From CAJQQY01 sp045104975 (lineage in GTDB: Bacteria; Bacteroidota; Bacteroidia; Chitinophagales; Saprospiraceae): DNA of 64,000 bases. The DNA is taken from assembly GCA_045104975.1 (NCBI GenBank), contig JBGCCY010000024.1:1-64000 (forward strand), given 5' to 3'. Each line of letters starts with the position of its first letter. The first letter of the stretch is position 1. Below the pieces are notes generated by a model. It did not search any database and had not been told where the DNA came from. It was given only the letters and a program-made list of their open reading frames with translations. Below, one piece after another: positions 58,847 to 64,000 of this stretch. Both the position numbers and the translations under genes were made by a program.

Positions 58847-59680
58847 ATGAAATCACAAAATGTCTTAAAATCATTGCTATGCCTTTTCGCAATTAGTATG
58901 TTGGCAAGTTGTGCCACAATCAGAGAAGGAGAAGTTGGCGTAAAGCGTAAGTTTGGAAAATATTCCGATAAATCTTACACAAGTGGAGTAAAGGCTTTTA
59001 ACCCTTTTTCATCCAAGATTATAAAAATTTCTACACAAACTGTAAACCTTGAAGTCGGTTTGGATATTCCTTCAAAAGAAGGATTAACGATCAGGAGCGA
59101 AGTTTCTATCCTCTATAATATTGATGGGAAAAAGGTGCCAGATCTGCTGCGAAATATTGGTACAAATTACGAACGTAATATTATTCTCCCAGTATTTAGA
59201 TCAGCAGTTGCGGATGTAACTTCTAGATTCTACGCAAAGGATATGCATACAGGTGAAAGAGCAACTATTGAAAAAGCTATCAAAGAACAAATGATGGTCT
59301 TGATGGATGGAAAGGGAATAGAAGTTGAAGCAGTTCTCCTAAAAAGTATCCAACTTCCAAGAACACTTTCGATTGCCATCGAATCAAAATTGGAAGCAGA
59401 GCAGCAAGCGCAGCAAATGGAATTTGTCTTAGAACAAGCCAAGCGAGAAGCTGATAAGCAACGAATAGAAGCTGCTGGAGTAAGAGATGCTCAGTTGATT
59501 ATTGCAGAAGGATTGAACGCAAAAATTTTACAATTCAAATCAATTGAGGCATTTCAAGAGTTGGCAAAATCTCCAAATGCAAAAATCATTATCACGGATG
59601 GTGACCTTCCTATGATCATGGAATCTGAAATGGGTATAAATCCCAAAAATACTAATACAAAAGTGAATCTTGAAAACTAA
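58847..59680 (+). CDS. Prohibitin-like (SPFH/Band 7) lipoprotein
   Basis: 277 residues with a lipoprotein signal MKSQNVLKSLLCLFAISMLASC (Cys 22). The SPFH domain is clear: TIREGEVGVKRKFGKYSDKSYTSGVKAFNPFSSKIIKISTQTVNLEV, IRSEVSILYNIDGKKVPDLLRNIGTNYERNIILPVFRSAVADVTSRF. A coiled-coil (SIAIESKLEAEQQAQQMEFVLEQAKREADKQRIEA) follows. Prohibitin-like proteins form membrane rings; bacterial lipoprotein forms are known in Bacteroidota. A terminator follows. Confidence 0.9.
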   Translation: MKSQNVLKSLLCLFAISMLASCATIREGEVGVKRKFGKYSDKSYTSGVKAFNPFSSKIIKISTQTVNLEVGLDIPSKEGLTIRSEVSILYNIDGKKVPDLLRNIGTNYERNIILPVFRSAVADVTSRFYAKDMHTGERATIEKAIKEQMMVLMDGKGIEVEAVLLKSIQLPRTLSIAIESKLEAEQQAQQMEFVLEQAKREADKQRIEAAGVRDAQLIIAEGLNAKILQFKSIEAFQELAKSPNAKIIITDGDLPMIMESEMGINPKNTNTKVNLEN

Positions 59681-59721
59681 TTAAAGAATATGTTTTTCAG
59701 AGTTTCGATTGTTAGCTTAAA

Positions 59722-59758
59722 ATGGGCGAGTTTTCTTTTACACTCGCCCATATTTTAA
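59722..59758 (+). terminator. Terminator after the prohibitin-like gene
   Basis: ATGGGCGAGT (59722-59731) pairs perfectly with ACTCGCCCAT (59742-59751), then T-rich. Confidence 0.85.
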
Positions 59759-59778
59759 AAAAAACTAAAAATTCAATT

Positions 59779-60096
59779 ATGCGAATTACAATCCGCAATA
59801 ATGCTCAGGTATCAAAAAGAAGCCTACGCTTCATCAAGTAGAAAATTTATTCTATAGGAAGAAAATTATTTCAAGGTCTAATTTATGTAGAAGTATTTCT
59901 CAATTCAGAAGGTCAATCACCTCAAATATTTATTACCATTTTAAAGTTAGGAATAACAGGTCATGATGTTGTCCTCCTGCATGAGTCTGAAAACTTAGGA
60001 TAACTACTTCAAAAAACGATACAATCAGTACATCGATATTTAGCAAAAAATAAAACAAAGAAAAGGAATGAAGTTTTTCACAAGAAAATTAGTTAA
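59779..60096 (+). pseudogene. Broken HPF/RaiA-type ribosome hibernation factor
   Basis: One frame from the ATG at 59779 reads MRITIRNNAQVSKRSLRFIK, a TAG at 59839, then KIYSIGRKLFQGLIYVEVFL and HDVVLLHESENLG, a TAA at 60001, then LLQKTIQSVHRYLAKNKTKKRN. Bridging the two stops gives about 95-105 residues with the pattern of the hibernation-promoting-factor family (VEVFLxSEGQ...ITI...G.D.V...S.NL..LL...I..V.R.L.K.K). The frame is otherwise undamaged, so the loss looks recent. The 3' end overlaps the thioesterase start at 60068. Confidence 0.6.
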
Positions 60097-60454
60097 ACCA
60101 GGCGATCTAAATGCAAACAATAGCTTGTTTGGTGGACAGTTACTAAAATGGATAGATGAGGAAGCAGGAATTTATTCTATGACAAAATTGGGTAGCCATA
60201 GGGTTGTGACCAAATTTATGTCAGAGATCAACTTTGTAAGTTCTGCTAGTCAAGCAGATGTAATTGAAATTGGTTTACAATTTATTTCCTTAGGACGAAC
60301 ATCAATTACTTTTAAATGTGAAGTTCGTAATCTTTTTTCCAAGAAAACGATTATCTCAATTGAGCGAATTGTATTTGTTAATGTAGATGAAAATTTAACT
60401 TCAACACCTCATGGTAAAACATTTGAAGATATTGAGAGGGAAGCTATTTTTTAA
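60068..60454 (+). CDS. Hotdog-fold acyl-CoA thioesterase
   Basis: 128 residues of the YciA/acyl-CoA thioesterase group: FTRKLVKPGDLNANNSLFGGQLLKWIDEEAGIYSMTKLGSHRVVTKFMSEINFVSSASQADVIEIGLQFISLGRTSITFKCEVRN, with the conserved FGGQLLKWID and the N-terminal N of DLNANN. It hydrolyses acyl-CoA, probably of short or medium chains; substrate unproven. The start overlaps the broken HPF-like frame. Confidence 0.9.
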   Translation: MKFFTRKLVKPGDLNANNSLFGGQLLKWIDEEAGIYSMTKLGSHRVVTKFMSEINFVSSASQADVIEIGLQFISLGRTSITFKCEVRNLFSKKTIISIERIVFVNVDENLTSTPHGKTFEDIEREAIF

Positions 60455-60528
60455 AATTTAACGTTCTTCGACAAAATCTTGTAGTCAAGTCAAAATAAAT
60501 TTCAAAATAACTTTTAAATTTTCAAAAC

Positions 60529-60732
60529 ATGAAAAATGAAAAATGGATTTCCATAATAATTCTCTCTCTAGGTCTTGTTTTCGAATGGCTATATTATGCT
60601 GTTGATAGTACTTTCTTTGATGTCAAATTTTACCTCCTAGGAATCCTTTGTATTATTATTGGATCTATTGGAGTGTGGATTTATGCCATTATGCCTTTTA
60701 TCAATGATAGATTAGAAGACAAGAATAAATAA
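60529..60732 (+). CDS. Small two-helix membrane protein
   Basis: 67 residues with two hydrophobic helices (WISIIILSLGLVFEWLYYAV and YLLGILCIIIGSIGVWIYAIM) and a charged tail (NDRLEDKNK). Family not recognised. It lies between the thioesterase and the pyruvate-kinase-like gene, all on the same strand with short gaps, and may be in an operon with them. Confidence 0.65.
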   Translation: MKNEKWISIIILSLGLVFEWLYYAVDSTFFDVKFYLLGILCIIIGSIGVWIYAIMPFINDRLEDKNK

Positions 60733-60759
60733 GATTAAGCGCTTTTTAAAATTCAAATT

Positions 60760-62298
60760 ATGACGATTAAAAATTTGGAAAAGGAGATTGCTCATATTTA
60801 TGAACAAATGATATCTCATGATTCTATCGCCAATCAGATTGCTGATAAAGTTCATCCTCAAAATCAATTGAGTGCGAAGAATTTATACAACTATATGTTA
60901 CTTCGAAGTGTTGATTTGAGAAAATACCATGATGCTCTTTCTGATTTAGGGATCTCTTCCATTAGAACTCCTGAAGGATATGTTTTTAGTAAATTGCAAA
61001 ATGTACTCAAGCTGTTAAAAACAGCTCAAGGCAAAAAGATGGAGGAGAACATTGAGATAAAAGCAATGAATTACAAACAAGGCAAAAAGACACTTCGCAG
61101 AAATGCGAATGAGCTATTTAATAGAACCAAGAAAAAACACTTTACAGAAATAATGGTAACCATGCCCGATGAGGCAGCAACCGATATTGAACTATTGAAA
61201 AATTTGGTCAACGAGGGAATGGAGGTTGCTAGAATTAATTTGGGAAGAGGTAATATGAAATTGTGGAGAGGAATGCTCAAAAATATCGATCAAGTAAAAA
61301 AGGAAATGAAAGTTCCTTTAAAGGTTTACATGGACTTGGCTGGACCAAAAATTAGAACAGCTAAGATTGAGGTTATTTCTAAAAAAGGGAAAGTCAAAAA
61401 TTTTATCAAACTAAGAAAAGGGGATCATCTTATTTTGACTAAGAGAGCAACTAAGGGGAAAAAAGTAGTTTACGGAGCTGATAATAAATTAATGCAGGAA
61501 GCAGAAGTTGGAGTATTATTGCCACAAATTATTGATGATTTAAAAATTGGTGATCCTATATTTTTTGATGATGGAATGATTGAAGCAGTTGTGATCCGAA
61601 AGAATAAAAAGGAGGCTGAGTTGGTCATAAAAAGAGCCTACAAAAATAAATTATCTTCAGATAAAGGAATTAATCTGCCTAGTACTGATTTGAATTTGCC
61701 ATCTTTGACCCCTCAAGATATTAAGATATTACCCTTTGCCTGTGCTAATGCAGATATCATTGGTTATTCATTTGTGAGGAAGCCAGAGGATGTTAAAAAG
61801 TTATATCAAGAATTAGAAAAACTCAATAATGATAAAGTAGGTGTGGTCTATAAAATTGAGACCAAAGAGGCGTTTGAGAATCTTTCGTTAATTCTTTTTG
61901 AGGCAATGAAACGACCGAAAATAGGAGTGATGATCGCAAGAGGAGATTTAGCGATAGAGATAGGTTTTGAAAGAATTTCAGAAGTGCAAAATCAAATCTT
62001 ATGGGTATGTGAGGCTGCTCATGTTCCAGTTATTTGGGCAACTCAAGTTCTAGAGAATCTAGCAAAAACAGGTATCCCAACTCGAGCCGAAATTTCAGAT
62101 GCAGCCATGAGTGCTAATGCAGAATGTGTCATGCTTAATAAAGGTGAATTTATTTTAGATGCTGTTAGAAATCTAAAAAATATTTTAGTTAAGATGGAGA
62201 CCCATTCTTTTAAAAAGAAAAATTCTTTAAGAGTATTAAGTGTAGCACAAAATACGCTTGAAAAAATTGATATTCAGTACACCAAAACTTTAGTCTAA
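60760..62298 (+). CDS. Pyruvate-kinase-like protein with an N-terminal extension, lacking the C-terminal domain
   Basis: 512 residues. The first about 130 (MTIKNLEKEIAHIYEQMIS...) are unlike pyruvate kinase. From there the TIM-barrel and B domain are clear: KVYMDLAGPKIRTAKIEV, FDDGMIEAVV, LPSLTPQDIKILPFA, VVYKIETKEAFENL (KIE), GVMIARGDLAIEIGFE (RGDL) and IWATQVLENLAKTGIPTRAEISDAA. The normal GTDAVMLSGETA becomes ECVMLNKGEF. The C-terminal regulatory domain is missing. It may be a noncanonical kinase or have lost activity; catalytic residues should be checked. 41 bases before the ABC exporter. Confidence 0.82.
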   Translation: MTIKNLEKEIAHIYEQMISHDSIANQIADKVHPQNQLSAKNLYNYMLLRSVDLRKYHDALSDLGISSIRTPEGYVFSKLQNVLKLLKTAQGKKMEENIEIKAMNYKQGKKTLRRNANELFNRTKKKHFTEIMVTMPDEAATDIELLKNLVNEGMEVARINLGRGNMKLWRGMLKNIDQVKKEMKVPLKVYMDLAGPKIRTAKIEVISKKGKVKNFIKLRKGDHLILTKRATKGKKVVYGADNKLMQEAEVGVLLPQIIDDLKIGDPIFFDDGMIEAVVIRKNKKEAELVIKRAYKNKLSSDKGINLPSTDLNLPSLTPQDIKILPFACANADIIGYSFVRKPEDVKKLYQELEKLNNDKVGVVYKIETKEAFENLSLILFEAMKRPKIGVMIARGDLAIEIGFERISEVQNQILWVCEAAHVPVIWATQVLENLAKTGIPTRAEISDAAMSANAECVMLNKGEFILDAVRNLKNILVKMETHSFKKKNSLRVLSVAQNTLEKIDIQYTKTLV

Positions 62299-62339
62299 AA
62301 ATATAACAATGACTATTGTTTGTAACAATCGAAAAAAAA

Positions 62340-64000
62340 ATGAAATCGACTCAACGATTTTTTAAACTTTTAGAGCTAGATCGAAAAGATATTAGCTACA
62401 TTTATTTATACGCAATCTTTGCTGGAATCATCACTTTATCATTGCCGCTTGGTATCCAAGCGATCATTAATTTGATGGTAGGAGGAGAAGTATCTTCTTC
62501 TCTTTATTTGCTGATTGGAATTATCACAGCAGGACTTGCCTTCAACGGTCTTTTGACGATCATGCAATTGACGGTGACGGAGACTTTGCAAAGGAGAATT
62601 TTTACTCGTTCCGCATTTGAATTTGCTTGGCGAGTACCTCGCTTAAAATTAGAAGCACTCACAGGGATTTATCCGCCGGAGTTAGTCAATCGTTTTTTTG
62701 ATACGATTACTATTCAAAAAGGAATTCCAAAAATCTTAATTGATTTTTCCACCGCAGTTTTACAAATTGTTTTTGGATTGATTTTACTTTCCTTGTATCA
62801 TCCATTCTTTATATTTTTTGGATTGATTTTACTTTTGATGTTGTTGGCCATCTTTAGATTTACAGCAAAAAAAGGATTAAAAACAAGTTTGAAAGAAAGT
62901 AAATATAAATATCAAGTAGCTCATTGGTTAGAAGAATTGGGACGTGCTATGAATGTTTTTAAACTTTCAGGAACAACTAATTTGCCAATGCGCCGAACAG
63001 ATGAATTAGTGACGAGTTACCTTGATGCTCGAAAAAAACACTTTAAAATTTTGCTAGTTCAATACGGAAGTGTAGTGTTATTTAAAACACTAATTACAGC
63101 AACATTACTTTTACTTGGGAGTATTTTGGTGATCAGAAATCAAATCAGTATTGGACAATTTGTAGCAGCGGAGATCATTGTAATTTTGATTATGAATTCT
63201 GCGGAGAAACTTATTTTGAGTATGGATAATATTTATGATGTATTGACTGGTTTGGAAAAAATTGGTTACGTAACTGACTTGCCTTTGGAATCAACTGATG
63301 GAATCAAACTCGAAAAAGTAGATGTAGATCATTCAGGAATTGAAATAAACATGGATGATGTCTCTTTCCAATATGAAGATTCTAACCGACCGACTCTGAG
63401 CAATGTTTCTTTAAATATAAAACCAGGAGAGAAGATCTGTATCTCTGGATTTAATGGTTCAGGAAAATCTACTTTGACTAAATTACTCGGTGGATTATAT
63501 ACCAGCTATGATGGGATGATCACTTTCAATAGTATTCCATTGAAGAGAATTAATCTTGATAGTTTGCGACAAGAAATTGGAACGTTGAGTAGTCAAGATG
63601 AAATTTTTAATTCAAGTATTTTGGAAAATATAAATTTAGGAAACGAAAAAATCCCATTTCAAAAAATCATTCAGACCGCTAAGGAGATTGATTTGCATAA
63701 TTATATTAATCATCTCCCAGATGGTTACCAAACGGAATTATTAGCGAATGGAGTAAATGTTCCAAGAAGTGTAAGGACAAAAATCATCCTTGCTCGAACG
63801 CTAATTTTCCAACCTGAAATTTTATTATTAGATAATTTTATGCCCAGATTAGAGCGTAAAGAGAAACAACTAATTATAGATTATTTGACAGAAAATAGAA
63901 AGCATTGGACCTTGATTGGAATTTCTAATAATCCAAAGTTTGCAGAGAAATGTGATCGAGTGATTATTCTAGAAGATGGGAAAATCATTGAAAATGCTCC
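62340..64000 (+). CDS. ABC exporter with degenerate ATPase motifs (partial, runs off the window)
   Basis: The frame from the ATG at 62340 is open to the end of the window (553 codons, stop beyond it). Residues 1-320 carry six or so transmembrane helices of an ABC export domain (YIYLYAIFAGIITLSLPLGI, ILIDFSTAVLQIVFGLILLSLYHPFFIFF, FKTLITATLLLLGSILVI). The ATPase has a good Walker A (GFNGSGKSTLTKLLG), but the LSGGQ signature is replaced by NGVNVPRSVRT and Walker B ends ILLLDNFM, with Asn where Glu normally catalyses. ABC exporters of this type usually stand before an HlyD and TolC gene; those would lie beyond the window. Confidence 0.85.
   Translation, partial: MKSTQRFFKLLELDRKDISYIYLYAIFAGIITLSLPLGIQAIINLMVGGEVSSSLYLLIGIITAGLAFNGLLTIMQLTVTETLQRRIFTRSAFEFAWRVPRLKLEALTGIYPPELVNRFFDTITIQKGIPKILIDFSTAVLQIVFGLILLSLYHPFFIFFGLILLLMLLAIFRFTAKKGLKTSLKESKYKYQVAHWLEELGRAMNVFKLSGTTNLPMRRTDELVTSYLDARKKHFKILLVQYGSVVLFKTLITATLLLLGSILVIRNQISIGQFVAAEIIVILIMNSAEKLILSMDNIYDVLTGLEKIGYVTDLPLESTDGIKLEKVDVDHSGIEINMDDVSFQYEDSNRPTLSNVSLNIKPGEKICISGFNGSGKSTLTKLLGGLYTSYDGMITFNSIPLKRINLDSLRQEIGTLSSQDEIFNSSILENINLGNEKIPFQKIIQTAKEIDLHNYINHLPDGYQTELLANGVNVPRSVRTKIILARTLIFQPEILLLDNFMPRLERKEKQLIIDYLTENRKHWTLIGISNNPKFAEKCDRVIILEDGKIIENA

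Noticed and set aside
1..64000. tRNA, rRNA, CRISPR, prophage or transposon
   Set aside because: No tRNA T-loop and acceptor pairing, no rRNA-like stretch, no regularly spaced direct repeats of CRISPR type, and no transposase or integrase frame was recognised. A tRNAscan or Rfam run would be decisive.

Overview
The window reads as a piece of a low-GC Bacteroidota chromosome, most probably a marine or sediment member of the Saprospiria or a nearby class (inference). Evidence seen directly: repeated promoter elements of the Bacteroidota type TTG-N19-22-TAnnTTTG, A-rich leaders almost without Shine-Dalgarno sites (the one clear AGGAGG lies inside prfB), secreted proteins with the FAQ-type signal-peptide end, two proteins with type IX secretion C-terminal domains, a monomeric NADP isocitrate dehydrogenase, and a DUF1573-yajC pair. 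No rRNA, tRNA, transposase, phage gene or CRISPR array was recognised. Most of the window is ordinary core chromosome.

Layout. 1-12.6 kb: 5' end of a secreted protein, DUF434 protein, surE, hemH, a secreted TPR-like protein, ruvB, monomeric icd, then purK and purE with two unrelated genes between them. 12.7-21 kb: MFS transporter, yajC/DUF1573, MarR regulator, a DOMON protein running in frame into an NTF2-like lipoprotein, aroK, rlpA, mnmA and lipoproteins. 21-24.2 kb: membrane protein, two small lysine-rich secreted proteins (one with four NMTPEQ repeats) and an 865-base gap with orphan hairpins. 24.2-34.3 kb: pepD, MBL hydrolase, aroE, proline dehydrogenase, ndk, NrnA-like phosphoesterase, an interrupted FKBP lipoprotein, prfB with its programmed +1 frameshift, cutA and rimM. 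34.7-45.8 kb: secreted esterase, TraB protein, kinase-like protein, sphingosine-1-phosphate-lyase-like enzyme, uracil-DNA glycosylase, M50 protease with TPRs, FG-GAP protein, YggS. 45.9-52.9 kb: deoxynucleoside kinase, gatC, ABC ATPase, CDGSH iron-sulfur protein, cobalamin adenosyltransferase, cytochrome P450, MORN protein, zinc protease. 53-64 kb: regulatory and stress genes: two ECF sigma factors, a sigma-region-2-only protein overlapping an SRPBCC gene followed by DUF2177, TetR regulator, prohibitin-like lipoprotein, a broken ribosome-hibernation gene, thioesterase, pyruvate-kinase-like enzyme and an ABC exporter running off the end.

The most unusual material is (1) the sigma-2-only gene beside a full-length ECF sigma gene, with a short motif shared upstream of all three sigma-type genes; (2) broken or merged genes at homopolymers or stops (FKBP, HPF-like, DOMON/NTF2); (3) a rich set of intergenic inverted repeats of several sequence families, several of which supply stop codons or C-terminal codons to neighbouring genes.

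All calls come from reading the sequence and the translations by eye; no database search was run.
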